Shown here: piece after piece, positions 1 to 9,317 of the stretch
Position numbering within the stretch: the first letter of the stretch is position 1
Layout: the number at the start of each line of letters is the position of its first letter
NCBI GenBank assembly: GCA_024641465.1
Contig: JAHEDB010000001.1
Location: 1-43,813, forward strand
Origin: Chromatiales bacterium
GTDB taxonomy: Bacteria > Pseudomonadota > Gammaproteobacteria > UBA6429 > Thiohalophilaceae
Direction: 5' to 3'
Length of the DNA stretch: 43,813 nucleotides
Translations under genes and position numbers: made by a program
The notes under the pieces: generated by a model
The model's input: only the letters and a program-made list of their open reading frames with translations
What the model was told of the DNA's origin: nothing
Databases searched by the model: none

Positions 1-1
1 C

Positions 2-199
2 GTCGTGCATGCAACGGATGATCCCTTTATGACCCGTGAGGCGATTCCCGGTGCGGATGAATTATCGATGCAGGTTACGCTGGAGCTGGCCACACACGGC
101 GGCCATGTCGGTTTTATCGGTGGGAACATACCCTTTCGGGCTCGTTACTGGCTGGAGGAAAGGATCAGTCGCTACTTTGCCAATCAGACTACTGCCTGA
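2..199 (+). CDS. YheT-like alpha/beta hydrolase, C-terminal fragment
   Basis: This is the 3' end of a gene that begins before the window; the frame is open from base 2 to a TGA stop at 197-199. The visible 65 or so residues hold an H-A-x-D-D-P-F motif, then a histidine in THGGHVGF, and end in R-Y-W-L-E-E-R-I. This arrangement matches the C-terminus of YheT-family alpha/beta hydrolases, in which the Asp and His belong to the catalytic triad. The substrate of this family is poorly known. The gene converges on the lipoprotein gene to its right and overlaps it by 11 bp. The nucleophile serine lies outside the window. Confidence 0.75.
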   Translation, partial: VVHATDDPFMTREAIPGADELSMQVTLELATHGGHVGFIGGNIPFRARYWLEERISRYFANQTTA

Positions 200-731
200 G
201 TTCCTTCATGCGCCGCGCAATCTTCTTTTGCCAGGCCGTACCCTCAGTCAGATCATAAAAATAATTCAGCAAAGTGCGCTCATCCGGACGCCGGGTGCGC
301 GCCACCTCAAAATCAACCTGATTTTGCGCATTAATCCCCCGCACCACGATACGATGCGAACCAATGAAAGTCAGGCTGCCGGGCCGGATATTGATGACAT
401 TCTGATATGACGACTGCACACTATCGACAAGTTTATAGGTCATATCCCCGGAGTGAATTGCGGCAATATAGTATTTGCCCGGTTTGAGATTTTCCGCCAT
501 GAAATAACCGTTCTTGTAGACCAGCACCCGCGGCGGCACACGGAAGGGGGGAATATACACCACCCCGAATTCATGAAAATCAACGGCGTCGATGGGGGAA
601 TCCGCCTCCACATAACCGTACATCATGGCCATCTCCGGCGAGAGGATCTCATTGGGTGGGTGCGCAACCGCACAGGCCGCCAGCAGAACGACAGCGAAAA
701 GCAGGGTTGGAAGATGCAAGGCGGCCGGCAT
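189..731 (-). CDS. Small lipoprotein of unknown function
   Basis: This gene encodes 180 residues. The N-terminus is a lipoprotein signal peptide with the lipobox L-A-A-C, cysteine near residue 20, so the protein should be lipid-anchored in the envelope. The body looks beta-rich, with a segment (V-Y-K-N-G-Y-F-M-A-E-N-L-K-P-G-K-Y-Y-I-A) that resembles a small beta-sandwich or carboxypeptidase-regulatory-like domain; this is only an impression. A GGAGAA ribosome site sits seven bases before the ATG at 731. I do not recognise a named family. It stands alone, convergent with the hydrolase and downstream of the pnp terminator. Confidence 0.75.
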   Translation of the reverse strand: MPAALHLPTLLFAVVLLAACAVAHPPNEILSPEMAMMYGYVEADSPIDAVDFHEFGVVYIPPFRVPPRVLVYKNGYFMAENLKPGKYYIAAIHSGDMTYKLVDSVQSSYQNVINIRPGSLTFIGSHRIVVRGINAQNQVDFEVARTRRPDERTLLNYFYDLTEGTAWQKKIARRMKELRQ

Positions 732-815
732 GTTTTCTCCTTCAAAACAAATTCAGGTGAAATAATGCAAGGCATGTGCCATTGAAACGGCAATGACGCA
801 TGAAAAACAGGCAAT

Positions 816-841
816 AAAAAAGGCTACCTGAGCAGCCTTTT
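816..841 (-). terminator. Intrinsic terminator after pnp
   Basis: On the minus strand an 8-bp stem (818-825 with 834-841, AAAAGGCT/AGCCTTTT) encloses an 8-base loop and is followed by a U-run. It lies about 20 bp past the pnp stop and should end the rimP-to-pnp transcript. Confidence 0.8.
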
Positions 842-863
842 CATTAGTCTAGTCGAAAACCGA

Positions 864-2945
864 TTAACCGGCGGCAACGGCCTTCATACTCAGGCGAATA
901 CGGCCCTGCTTGTCGATTTCCAGAACCTTGACCTTGACCATGTCGCCCTCGGTGAGCTTGTCGCTGACGTTCTCAACGCGCTCGTCACAGATCTGCGAGA
1001 CATGGACCAGACCGTCCTTGCCCGGCAGGATGGTTACAAAGGCGCCGAAGTCCATCAGTTTGGCGACCTTGCCTTCGTAGATCTTGCCCACTTCGACATC
1101 GGCAGTGATCTGTTCCACCTGACGGCGGGCCTCTTCGGCCGCGGCACCGTCACTGGAGGCGATCTTGACCATACCATCGTCGGTAATGTCGATGGTGACA
1201 CCGGTCTCTTCGGTAATCGCACGGATGGTCGCACCACCCTTGCCAATCACATCGCGGATCTTCTCCGGATTGATCTTGAAGGTGACATAGCGTGGCGCAT
1301 GGATCGACATCTCGGTACGCGGTGTACTGATAACGGCATTCATTTTTTCGAGGATATGCAGGCGTCCTTCTTTGGCCTGCGCCAGGGCAACTTCCATGAT
1401 CTCTTTGGTGATACCGTTGATCTTGATGTCCATCTGCAGGGCGTTGACGCCCTTTGAGGTACCGGCCACCTTAAAGTCCATGTCACCCAGGTGATCTTCG
1501 TCACCCATGATGTCACTCAATACGGCAAATTTGGCGCCTTCCTTGATCAGGCCCATGGCAATACCGGCCGTCGGTGCCTTAATGGGTACACCGGCGTCCA
1601 TCATCGACAGGCTGCTGCCACAGACCGAGGCCATGGAACTGGAGCCATTCGATTCCGTGATTTCAGATACGACGCGTACGCTGTAGGGAAATTCTTCGAT
1701 AGTCGGCATCACACCCAGGACACCACGCTTGGCGAGGCGGCCATGACCGATTTCACGACGCTTGGGACTGCCAACCCGGCCGGTTTCACCGACACAGTAG
1801 GGTGGGAAATTATATTGCAACATGAAATTATCGCGATAAGACCCTTCCAGGGCATCGATGATCTGCGAATCACGCTCGGTACCCAGGGTGGTGATCACCA
1901 GGGCCTGAGTCTCGCCACGGGTAAACAGGGCGGAACCGTGGGTACGGGGCAAGACACCGACCTTGACGGTGATCGGGCGAACGGTACGGGTGTCACGACC
2001 ATCGATACGCGGCTCACCACTGATGATACTGCCACGCACAATCTTCGATTCCAGGCTCGATACGGCTTCGGATATCACGGCCGCGCTCCAGCCTGCATCC
2101 GAGGCCAGCTTATCAACCGCGGCCTTACGGATTTCTGACAGGCGGGAATAGCGGTCCTGTTTGATCTTGATTTTGTATGCGGACGCCAAATCGCCTTGAG
2201 CGATGGCAGCCACTTCACTGTGTAATTTTTCGTCTCGGGTGGGCGGAGTCCAGTCCCAGGACTGAACACCGGCTTCCTTGGCAAATTCCTTGATAGCCTT
2301 GATGATCACTTGCTGCTGCTCATGACCAAAGACCACGGCGCCGAGCATGACCTCTTCCGACAATTCCTTGGCCTCAGACTCCACCATCAATACGGCATCT
2401 TCGGTACCGGCAACCACCAGGTCCAGCTCGGATTCTTTAAGCTGGCTGAGTGAGGGATTCAGCAGATACTGGCCATCTTTGTAACCCACGCGAGCGGCGC
2501 CGATCGGGCCATGGAATGGGGTACCGGTCAGCATCAGGGCAGCCGAGGCACCGATCAAGGCAGGGACATCCGGGTCAATTTCCGGATCCATGGATACCAC
2601 GGTGGCAATAATCTGCACTTCGTTGGTAAAGCCATCGGGGAACAAGGGACGAATCGGGCGATCGATCAGGCGAGAGGTAAGTGTTTCCTTTTCTGACGGG
2701 CGACCTTCCCGCTTCAGGAAGCCACCAGGGATCCTACCTACTGCGTAGGTACGTTCCTGATAATCGACAGTCATGGGGAAAAAGTCGCGACCTTCGCCCG
2801 CGTCTTTCATCGCTACCGCCGTAACAAGCACAACGGTTTCACCCATACTGACCATAACGGCGCCGGTGGATTGACGGGCAATTTCACCGGTTTCGAGGCG
2901 TACGACGTGATCGCCGTATTTAATTTCTTTAGTTACGGGGGTCAT
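864..2945 (-). CDS. pnp: Polynucleotide phosphorylase
   Basis: PNPase degrades RNA 3' to 5' by phosphorolysis and is a trimeric core enzyme of the RNA degradosome in the cytoplasm. The 693-residue product has the full layout: first RNase PH domain (about 10-140), helical linker, second RNase PH domain (about 310-460), a KH domain with V-I-G-K-G-G-A-T-I-R, and a C-terminal S1 domain (G-K-V-A-K-L-M-D-F-G-A-F-V). E. coli PNPase has 711 residues. An upstream in-frame TTG at 2957 exists, but the ATG at 2945 has an AAGGA just before it and fits the usual N-terminus. It follows rpsO by 27 bp, the standard gammaproteobacterial order. Confidence 0.97.
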   Translation of the reverse strand: MTPVTKEIKYGDHVVRLETGEIARQSTGAVMVSMGETVVLVTAVAMKDAGEGRDFFPMTVDYQERTYAVGRIPGGFLKREGRPSEKETLTSRLIDRPIRPLFPDGFTNEVQIIATVVSMDPEIDPDVPALIGASAALMLTGTPFHGPIGAARVGYKDGQYLLNPSLSQLKESELDLVVAGTEDAVLMVESEAKELSEEVMLGAVVFGHEQQQVIIKAIKEFAKEAGVQSWDWTPPTRDEKLHSEVAAIAQGDLASAYKIKIKQDRYSRLSEIRKAAVDKLASDAGWSAAVISEAVSSLESKIVRGSIISGEPRIDGRDTRTVRPITVKVGVLPRTHGSALFTRGETQALVITTLGTERDSQIIDALEGSYRDNFMLQYNFPPYCVGETGRVGSPKRREIGHGRLAKRGVLGVMPTIEEFPYSVRVVSEITESNGSSSMASVCGSSLSMMDAGVPIKAPTAGIAMGLIKEGAKFAVLSDIMGDEDHLGDMDFKVAGTSKGVNALQMDIKINGITKEIMEVALAQAKEGRLHILEKMNAVISTPRTEMSIHAPRYVTFKINPEKIRDVIGKGGATIRAITEETGVTIDITDDGMVKIASSDGAAAEEARRQVEQITADVEVGKIYEGKVAKLMDFGAFVTILPGKDGLVHVSQICDERVENVSDKLTEGDMVKVKVLEIDKQGRIRLSMKAVAAG

Positions 2946-2972
2946 GGCTTCCTTCAAAAGGTTTTATTTAAC

Positions 2973-3242
2973 TTACTTACGCAGACCTAAATTGGTGATC
3001 AGATCGCGGTACCGTTGCACGTCCTTTTTCTTCAGGTAATCGAGCAACTTACGGCGCTGGCTCACCATACGCAGCAGACCCTGACGTGAATGGTGGTCAT
3101 GAATATGGGCCTTGAAATGGTCAGACAGATCATTGATACGGGCTGATAATAAAGCAACCTGTACTTCGGGTGAGCCAGTATCACTGGCGCCACGCTGATG
3201 TTCACTGACGATGCTTGCCTTCTGTTCGGCATTGATGGACAT
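2973..3242 (-). CDS. rpsO: 30S ribosomal protein S15
   Basis: S15 binds 16S rRNA early in assembly of the small subunit and contributes to an inter-subunit bridge. The 89-residue product has the family hallmarks G-S-P-E-V-Q-V-A-L-L, H-x-K-D-H-H-S-R-Q-G-L-L-type core (here H-I-H-D-H-H-S-R-Q-G-L-L) and R-R-K-L-L-D-Y-L. The ATG at 3242 is chosen because AGGAG lies nine bases upstream and the length equals the family norm; the frame stays open further upstream but that part is not S15-like. It has its own promoter in the truB-rpsO gap and is followed by pnp. Confidence 0.98.
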   Translation of the reverse strand: MSINAEQKASIVSEHQRGASDTGSPEVQVALLSARINDLSDHFKAHIHDHHSRQGLLRMVSQRRKLLDYLKKKDVQRYRDLITNLGLRK

Positions 3243-3289
3243 CGCAAACTCCTGTTTTAAATAAAATTTACCGATAAATTGGAGGGCGT

Positions 3290-3318
3290 ATTGTACCCGC
3301 GCCCCCAACACGACACAA
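3290..3318 (-). promoter_or_regulatory. Sigma-70 promoter of rpsO-pnp
   Basis: On the minus strand a -35-like TTGTGT (3313-3318) is 17 bp from a -10 TACAAT (3290-3295). The start would fall near 3283, about 40 bp before the rpsO ATG. A separate rpsO promoter is known in E. coli. Confidence 0.65.
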
Positions 3319-3322
3319 GGGG

Positions 3323-3342
3323 AAAAACCGGCCGAAAGACCG
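3323..3342 (-). terminator. Probable terminator after truB
   Basis: On the minus strand CGGTC-TTTC-GGCCG (3342-3329) forms a five-pair stem with one G-U pair, followed by G and five U. The stem is short, so termination may be partial; it abuts the rpsO promoter. Confidence 0.5.
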
Positions 3343-3347
3343 AATCT

Positions 3348-4262
3348 TTACCCTGATTTCAATAGCCTCCGAGGGGCTATCCGACCGTCATCGAGGATTT
3401 CCCCAATGCCGATGAATTGCTGGTTTGACGACAGGCGTACCAGACCGCTGGTGGGCGCCCTGGCAACCTGAATGGGCTGCCCCCGATTGATGTAAAAGGC
3501 CGAGGTTTCCGTCAACTGGATCTCCGGCCAGTCAGCCAGGGCCTGCTCAATCGGCAGAATCACCTGATCCATGGCCGCAAAACCCTCCTCAGCCAGGGCC
3601 GCCAGGGTTTCCAGGGTCACCGCCCGTTCGAGGGTAAACGGCCCAACCTTGGTCCGTCGCAGGGCACTCAAATGGGCGCCACAACCCAGCTCACGGCCGA
3701 TATCCTCCGCCAGGGTCCGTACGTAGGTCCCCTTTGAGCAGCGCATGGCAATATCCAGCTCATCCCCGGCCAGGCGCGTCATCGTCAATTCGTGGATATG
3801 GATGGTGCGGGGCTGACGTTCGACCTCGATCCCCTGGTGGGCCAATTTATAGAGCGGCTGGCCGCCCTGCTTGATGGCCGAGTGCATGGGGGGAATTTGC
3901 TCGATAGTGCCGGTGAATTTGGCCAGCACGGCCTTGACCTGTTGTTCGGAATAATCCCCCACCGGTTTTTGCTCAATGATTTCGCCTTCGGCATCGGCCG
4001 TGGTGGTGCGCACACCCAGTTTACAGGTGCCGGTATAGGCCTTGTCGGCATCCAGCAGATAGCTGGATATCTTGGTGGCCTCCCCCAGACAAATGGGTAA
4101 TAAACCCGTGGCGAGGGGATCCAGACTGCCGGTATGGCCGGCCTTACTGGCATCAAACAGGCGTTTGACCCTCTGCAAGGCTGAGTTCGAGGTAATACCG
4201 AGCGGCTTATCCAGCAGCACAATGCCATTTATCTCACGACCACGGGGACGTCTCTTTGCCAC
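3348..4262 (-). CDS. truB: tRNA pseudouridine-55 synthase
   Basis: TruB converts U55 in the T-loop of tRNAs to pseudouridine. The 304-residue product has the catalytic motif G-H-T-G-S-L-D-P-L-A-T-G with Asp48, the same position as in E. coli TruB, plus the K-P-x-G-x-T-S motif near residues 19-25 and the C-terminal extension usual for bacterial TruB. The start is a GTG at 4262 with GAGG upstream; no ATG fits. It lies 17 bp after rbfA in the rimP-pnp operon. Confidence 0.96.
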   Translation of the reverse strand: MAKRRPRGREINGIVLLDKPLGITSNSALQRVKRLFDASKAGHTGSLDPLATGLLPICLGEATKISSYLLDADKAYTGTCKLGVRTTTADAEGEIIEQKPVGDYSEQQVKAVLAKFTGTIEQIPPMHSAIKQGGQPLYKLAHQGIEVERQPRTIHIHELTMTRLAGDELDIAMRCSKGTYVRTLAEDIGRELGCGAHLSALRRTKVGPFTLERAVTLETLAALAEEGFAAMDQVILPIEQALADWPEIQLTETSAFYINRGQPIQVARAPTSGLVRLSSNQQFIGIGEILDDGRIAPRRLLKSG

Positions 4263-4279
4263 GCTCTACCTCGACTAAC

Positions 4280-4645
4280 TTATTCGTCTTTTTTATCGCT
4301 CGCGATGGCCTTGTCGATCAGGGAAGACAGACGATTACCGCGTTCGATGGATTCGTCATAGACGAAGTGTAATTCGGGAATGATGCGCAGTTTGATGCGC
4401 TGTCCCAGTTCATGGCGTAAGAAACCGCTGGCGCGGGCCAGGATGGCCAGCGATTGTTGCATGCCCTCGGCATTATCGAGACTGCTGACAAAGACCTTGG
4501 CGTGGGAAAAATCGCGACTAACCTCGACCGCCTGCACAGTCAGCATCCCGATACGGGGATCCTTGATCTCCTGTTGGATGAGCTGCGCGAGTTCGCGTTG
4601 CATTTGCTCACCGACACGGCGGGTACGACTGAATTCTTTAGGCAT
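4280..4645 (-). CDS. rbfA: 30S ribosome-binding factor A
   Basis: RbfA helps 16S rRNA 5'-end maturation and late assembly of the small subunit. The 121-residue product starts with the family signature F-S-R-T-x-R-V-G-E-Q-M-Q-R-E-L-A and continues with a KH-like fold including D-P-R-I-G and S-R-D-F-S-H-A-K-V-F-V. The ribosome site before the ATG is weak. It sits between infB and truB, the classic position. Confidence 0.95.
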   Translation of the reverse strand: MPKEFSRTRRVGEQMQRELAQLIQQEIKDPRIGMLTVQAVEVSRDFSHAKVFVSSLDNAEGMQQSLAILARASGFLRHELGQRIKLRIIPELHFVYDESIERGNRLSSLIDKAIASDKKDE

Positions 4646-4704
4646 GGGAACAACCCGGAATGATCCGTTTATTGGAAATTGTGTAAGGGCTACTTTGCTT
4701 CGAC

Positions 4705-7191
4705 TTACAATTTACGGGCAACCTGCACGCGCTCGTAAACCTCGATCTGATCGCCGGGCTTGACGTCATTGTAGTTCTTCACACCGATACCACACTCTGT
4801 ACCCTGCTTGACTTCATTGACATCGTCCTTGAAGCGACGCAGTGATTCCAGTTCACCTTCGTAGATCACTACGTTGTCGCGTAACACACGAATCGGGCTG
4901 CTCCGCTTGACGGTGCCTTCGATCACCATACAACCGGCAATCGCACCCAGTTTTGGCGAACGGAATACATCGCGCACCTCGGCCAGACCGATGATCTGTT
5001 CCTTGAATTCCGGCGCGAGCATACCGCTCATGGCGTGCTTCACTTCATCGATGAGATCATAGATGACACTGTAGTAATGCAGATCAACGGATTCCTCATC
5101 AATCAACCGTTTGGAGGTGCTGTCGGCACGGACATTGAAACCGATCATCACCGCATTTGAGGCCACGGCCAGATTCACATCGGATTCATTAATTCCACCC
5201 ACACCACTGGCGACAATCTTGACCTTCACTTCATCTGTAGACAAGGCCTGCAACGCATCGGAGATGGCCTCCACAGAACCCTGTACATCGGCCTTGAGGA
5301 CGATGTTGAGGGAGTTGACCTCGCCCTCTTCCATTTGCGAGAACATGTTTTCCAGTTTGGATGCCTGCTGACGCGCCAGTTTGACATCGCGGTATTTACC
5401 CTGTCGGAACAGGGCGATCTCACGCGCCTTGCGTTCATCAGAGACCACATTGGCCTCGTCACCAGCACTGGGAATTCCTGACAGACCAAGGACCTCGACC
5501 GGAATCGATGGACCAGCCTCGTCCAGCATCTTGCCGTGTTCATCGACCAGTGCGCGGACACGACCGTATTCCAGACCGGCGAGAAGGATATCGCCCTTCT
5601 TCAGCAACCCCTGCTGGATCAGCATGGTGGCAACCGGGCCCCGTCCCTTATCGAGACGGGATTCGATGATCACGCCTTTGGCATTGCCTTCGTCATGGGC
5701 CTTCAGCTCCAGGACTTCAGTCTGCAACAAAATGGCATCGAGCAATTGATCAACACCATCACCGGTGTGGGCTGAGACATGCACAAACATGGTGTCACCG
5801 CCCCAGTCTTCAGGAATCACATCTTCCTGGGCCAGTTCATTCTTGACGCGATCGGGATCGGCGCCCTGCTTATCCATCTTGTTGATAGCGATAATCAATG
5901 GTACACCGGCAGCGCGGGCGTGTTGAATGGCTTCCTTGGTTTGCGGCATAACGCCGTCATCGGCGGCAACCACCAGGATCACCAGGTCGGTTACCTTGGC
6001 GCCACGGGCGCGCATGGCGGTAAACGCCGCGTGGCCGGGGGTATCGAGGAAAGTGATATCACCGCCAGGAGTAGAAACATGATAGGCGCCGATATGCTGG
6101 GTAATTCCACCAGACTCACCCGCCGCGACACGGCTGCGTCGGATGTAATCCAGCAACGAGGTCTTGCCGTGGTCGACGTGACCCATGATGGTAACAACCG
6201 GGGCACGGGTCTTGAGTTCTCCGGTCAAGGCTTCTGACAGCGAATCCTCAATAGCATCCTCTTTCATGATCTTGGGGGTATGGCCCATTTCTTCAACGAT
6301 GATGGAGGCAGTATCCTGATCCAGCACCTGGTTGATGGTCACCATACTGCCCATTTTCATCATGACCTTGATCAGGTCAGCGGCCTTGACCGACATCTTT
6401 TGCGCCAGTTCGCCGACCGTAATCGTTTCAGGCAGGGAGACCTCGCGTATTATCGGCGCGGTTGGCCGTTGAAAACCGTGTTCTCCCGCGGCGCCCTGTG
6501 ATACCCGGCGTGATTTGGACGGTTTTTTACGCCGACCAGTCATATCAACATTGACGTGCAACTCCTTGCGGCCATAGCGTGTTTCCCGATCATCAATTCG
6601 TTCGGCCTTTTTGGCCTTCTTGGGTTTACCCGGTCGTTCTTCCTTGACGGCTTCCGCCTGACCACGGGTAATAACATCGGCCTGTTTCTTGGCCTCTTCC
6701 TCGGCAGTCTTTTCCGCCTCGGCGGCATTCTTTGCAGCTTCTTCAGCCGCCAGACGTGCCTGTTCTTCAGCCTGTTGTTTTGCAACCAGGTCATCCTGCT
6801 CCTTGCGAATACGTGCGGCCTCCTGCTCGATGGCATCCAGTCTGGCCTTTTCCTCTTCGAGACGCTGATGTTCCTCTTCCATGACCACGCTGCGTTTCAC
6901 GTAGGTGCGTTTTTTACGTACCTCAACCGTAACGGACTTGGCCTTGCCATGTGAACCCGTCTGGCGCAACTCACTGGTCTTTTTCCGGCTGAGGGTGATC
7001 TTCTTTGGCTCAGTACGTTCATTGGCGCCATGCTTGCGGCGCAGGAAACCCAGCAACTCCACTTTTTCGGATTCGCTGATGGTTGCGTCCGCATCATTGA
7101 TTTCCACGCCCGCCTCTTTCAGTTGATCCAGCAGGCGATCAATGGAAATACCAACTACTTCTGCAAACTGTCGTACCGTCACTTCAGCCAT
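4705..7191 (-). CDS. infB: Translation initiation factor IF-2
   Basis: IF-2 is the GTPase that brings fMet-tRNA to the 30S subunit and promotes subunit joining. The 828-residue product has an N-terminal IF2-N domain (1-52), a long charged and alanine/glutamate-rich coiled region (about 105-200), a second IF2-N repeat (about 250-305), then the G domain with the P-loop G-H-V-D-H-G-K-T at 337-344, D-T-P-G-H and N-K-M-D, and the C-terminal domains that bind fMet-tRNA. A GGAG precedes the ATG at 7191. It follows nusA by 27 bp. Confidence 0.98.
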   Translation of the reverse strand: MAEVTVRQFAEVVGISIDRLLDQLKEAGVEINDADATISESEKVELLGFLRRKHGANERTEPKKITLSRKKTSELRQTGSHGKAKSVTVEVRKKRTYVKRSVVMEEEHQRLEEEKARLDAIEQEAARIRKEQDDLVAKQQAEEQARLAAEEAAKNAAEAEKTAEEEAKKQADVITRGQAEAVKEERPGKPKKAKKAERIDDRETRYGRKELHVNVDMTGRRKKPSKSRRVSQGAAGEHGFQRPTAPIIREVSLPETITVGELAQKMSVKAADLIKVMMKMGSMVTINQVLDQDTASIIVEEMGHTPKIMKEDAIEDSLSEALTGELKTRAPVVTIMGHVDHGKTSLLDYIRRSRVAAGESGGITQHIGAYHVSTPGGDITFLDTPGHAAFTAMRARGAKVTDLVILVVAADDGVMPQTKEAIQHARAAGVPLIIAINKMDKQGADPDRVKNELAQEDVIPEDWGGDTMFVHVSAHTGDGVDQLLDAILLQTEVLELKAHDEGNAKGVIIESRLDKGRGPVATMLIQQGLLKKGDILLAGLEYGRVRALVDEHGKMLDEAGPSIPVEVLGLSGIPSAGDEANVVSDERKAREIALFRQGKYRDVKLARQQASKLENMFSQMEEGEVNSLNIVLKADVQGSVEAISDALQALSTDEVKVKIVASGVGGINESDVNLAVASNAVMIGFNVRADSTSKRLIDEESVDLHYYSVIYDLIDEVKHAMSGMLAPEFKEQIIGLAEVRDVFRSPKLGAIAGCMVIEGTVKRSSPIRVLRDNVVIYEGELESLRRFKDDVNEVKQGTECGIGVKNYNDVKPGDQIEVYERVQVARKL

Positions 7192-7218
7192 CTATTCTTT
7201 TCTCCAATTCTTCCGCGA

Positions 7219-8718
7219 TCAACTGCTCTGTGTCTCTTCGGCAAACCAGGGCGCCCTTGCAGTCATAATCAACTTGGCGGCGGCATCCTCGTCCATACCA
7301 TCCAGTTGCATCAATTCATCCACCGATTGCTCGGCCAGGTCTTCCATGGTCACCACGCCCAGGCTGGTCAGTTTGTAGGCCAGCTCCAGGTCCATTCCTT
7401 CCATCTCCAGCAGGTCCTTGGCTGGTTCCACCTGTGTCATTTCCTCTTCGCTACTGATCGCACGAGTCAACAACACATCCTTGGCGCGATTACGCAATTC
7501 TTCAACGATGTCTTCATCGAACTCTTCGATCTGCAGCATTTCTTCAACCGGGACATAGGCCACTTCATCGATAGTAGTAAAACCTTCCTGAATCAGGATT
7601 GCCGCCACTTCCGCATCGACATCGAGCTGTACCATGAAGGCCTGCATGATCTTTTCGGATTCCACCTCGCTCTTCTTCTCGGCATCGGCTTCGGACATCA
7701 CGTTGAGGGTCCATTTGGTCAGTTCACTGGCCAGTTTTACGTTCTGGCCGCTGCGACCGATGGCCTGCGACAGTTGGTCTTCAGCGACCGCGATATCCAT
7801 GCTCCTGGCGTCTTCATCCACCACGATGGATTCCACATCGGCAGGCGACATGGCATTGATCACGAACTGGGCGGGATTTTCATCCCACAGGACGATATCG
7901 ACTCGCTCACCGGCGAGTTCGTTGGATACGGCCTGTACGCGGGAACCGCGCATACCAACACAGGCCCCGACCGGATCGATGCGGGATTCATTACTGCGTA
8001 CCGCGATCTTGGCGCGAGAACCCGGGTCACGGGCCGCGCCCAGGATGTCGATCAGACCTTCGCCGATCTCGGGCACTTCGATCTTGAACAGCCCGATCAG
8101 GAAATTGGGGTCGGTGCGACTGACGTGCAATTGCGGGCCACGGGCCTCGGGATTCACTTCTTTCAGATAGCCACGCAGACGGTCACCGGGACGAACCGAT
8201 TCGCGGGGGATCATGTCTTCGCGGGGGACGATGGCGTCGATATTCTTACCGAGGTCGAGATAGACATTGCCGCGTTCGACACGTTTTACCACACCCATGA
8301 CCAATTCGCCGATCCGGTCCTTATATTCTGCAAAGACCTGGGCACGCTCGGCCTCACGGACCTTCTGTACTATAACCTGTTTGGCGGTCTGAGCAGAGAT
8401 ACGACCAAAACCGACGGATTCGATCTGTTCTTCGGTAAAGGCACCCACCTCGATTTCCGGGTCTTCCACTTGCGCGGCACTGAGGGTAGTCTGGCGTTCA
8501 GGGTGTTCCATGGCGTCGTCGGCGACGATTTCCCAGCGACGGAATGTCTCATAGTCACCGGTATCGCGATCAATACTCACCCGCACATCGATATCGGTGG
8601 TATACCGCTTTTTGGTGGCCATGGCCAATGCGGCCTCTATCGCTTCAAAAATAATGCCCTTCTCGACACCCTTCTCATTCGATACGGCTTCTACGACCAG
8701 CAAAATCTCTTTATTCAT
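7219..8718 (-). CDS. nusA: Transcription termination/antitermination factor NusA
   Basis: NusA binds RNA polymerase and nascent RNA and modulates pausing, intrinsic termination and antitermination. The 499-residue product has the N-terminal polymerase-binding domain (about 1-130), an S1 domain with V-K-R-V-E-R-G-N-V-Y-L-D-L-G, two KH domains (including A-I-G-R-S-G-Q-N-V-K-L-A) and two acidic C-terminal repeats rich in D/E. The acidic repeats are typical of gammaproteobacterial NusA. In E. coli NusA represses its own operon through leader terminators; the leader here also carries a terminator-like hairpin. Confidence 0.98.
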   Translation of the reverse strand: MNKEILLVVEAVSNEKGVEKGIIFEAIEAALAMATKKRYTTDIDVRVSIDRDTGDYETFRRWEIVADDAMEHPERQTTLSAAQVEDPEIEVGAFTEEQIESVGFGRISAQTAKQVIVQKVREAERAQVFAEYKDRIGELVMGVVKRVERGNVYLDLGKNIDAIVPREDMIPRESVRPGDRLRGYLKEVNPEARGPQLHVSRTDPNFLIGLFKIEVPEIGEGLIDILGAARDPGSRAKIAVRSNESRIDPVGACVGMRGSRVQAVSNELAGERVDIVLWDENPAQFVINAMSPADVESIVVDEDARSMDIAVAEDQLSQAIGRSGQNVKLASELTKWTLNVMSEADAEKKSEVESEKIMQAFMVQLDVDAEVAAILIQEGFTTIDEVAYVPVEEMLQIEEFDEDIVEELRNRAKDVLLTRAISSEEEMTQVEPAKDLLEMEGMDLELAYKLTSLGVVTMEDLAEQSVDELMQLDGMDEDAAAKLIMTARAPWFAEETQSS

Positions 8719-8780
8719 TGCCTTACCCTTGCTTCACTCAACTTTGGGGAAATTCCCTTAACAGCCATTCATCCCGACCA

Positions 8781-9242
8781 TTACAACTCAGGATCCAGAT
8801 TGGCCTTTTCAATATTGTCATAGGCCAAACGGGTTTCCTGCCCATTTTCATCGTCACGCAGTAAAATTCCATCGCCATCCGCCGTTACCAGCACTCCGCG
8901 AAACTTGCGGGTATTACCCTCGGGTCGGCGCAGACGCAGACGCAGCCTTTCCCCCACATGCCGGATGTAATGTTCCGCCTTGAACAGGGGCCGATCCACT
9001 CCGGGTGATGAGACCTCCAGGACATACTGTCCCTTGAGGGGTTCTTCGACATCCATCACACCACTGACCTGGCGACTGACCTTCTCGCAATCCTCCAGGC
9101 CGATACCCTGTTCGCTATCTATATATAGGCGCAATACCGAATGGCGGCCTTGACCTATATATTCAATTCCTAGCAATTCATAACCCAGCCCTGCAACAAC
9201 CGGTTCAATCAGATTGGTCAGGTTTTCCGCTACCGCCGCCAT
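8781..9242 (-). CDS. rimP: Ribosome maturation factor RimP
   Basis: RimP assists early maturation of the 30S subunit. The 153-residue product shows the family landmarks G-Y-E-L-L-G-I-E-Y (about 21-29), L-R-L-Y-I-D, the C-x-x-V-S-R-Q-V segment and S-S-P-G-x-D-R-P-L. The frame is open 25 codons further upstream, but that part reads through the leader terminator and is not RimP-like; the ATG at 9242 with CAGGTG upstream gives the family length. It heads the operon, with its own promoter. Confidence 0.95.
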   Translation of the reverse strand: MAAVAENLTNLIEPVVAGLGYELLGIEYIGQGRHSVLRLYIDSEQGIGLEDCEKVSRQVSGVMDVEEPLKGQYVLEVSSPGVDRPLFKAEHYIRHVGERLRLRLRRPEGNTRKFRGVLVTADGDGILLRDDENGQETRLAYDNIEKANLDPEL

Positions 9243-9258
9243 ACGCCATTTACACCTG

Positions 9259-9284
9259 AAAAAAAAAATGGGCCACCGGGCCCA
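9259..9284 (-). terminator. Leader terminator or attenuator before rimP
   Basis: On the minus strand TGGGCC-CGGT-GGCCCA (9284-9269) forms a six-pair, GC-rich stem directly followed by ten U (9268-9259). It ends 16 bp before the rimP ATG, so it lies inside the leader of the rimP-nusA-infB operon, downstream of the promoter at 9318-9346. Confidence 0.75.
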
Positions 9285-9317
9285 CTTCTTATTATTACTC
9301 TGTAAAAATTCAGGCAA

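Noticed and set aside
7030..8823. A 597-codon open frame on the plus strand opposite nusA and the start of infB
   Set aside because: It is antisense to two well-identified essential genes, has no ribosome site and reads as a mirror of nusA codon use.
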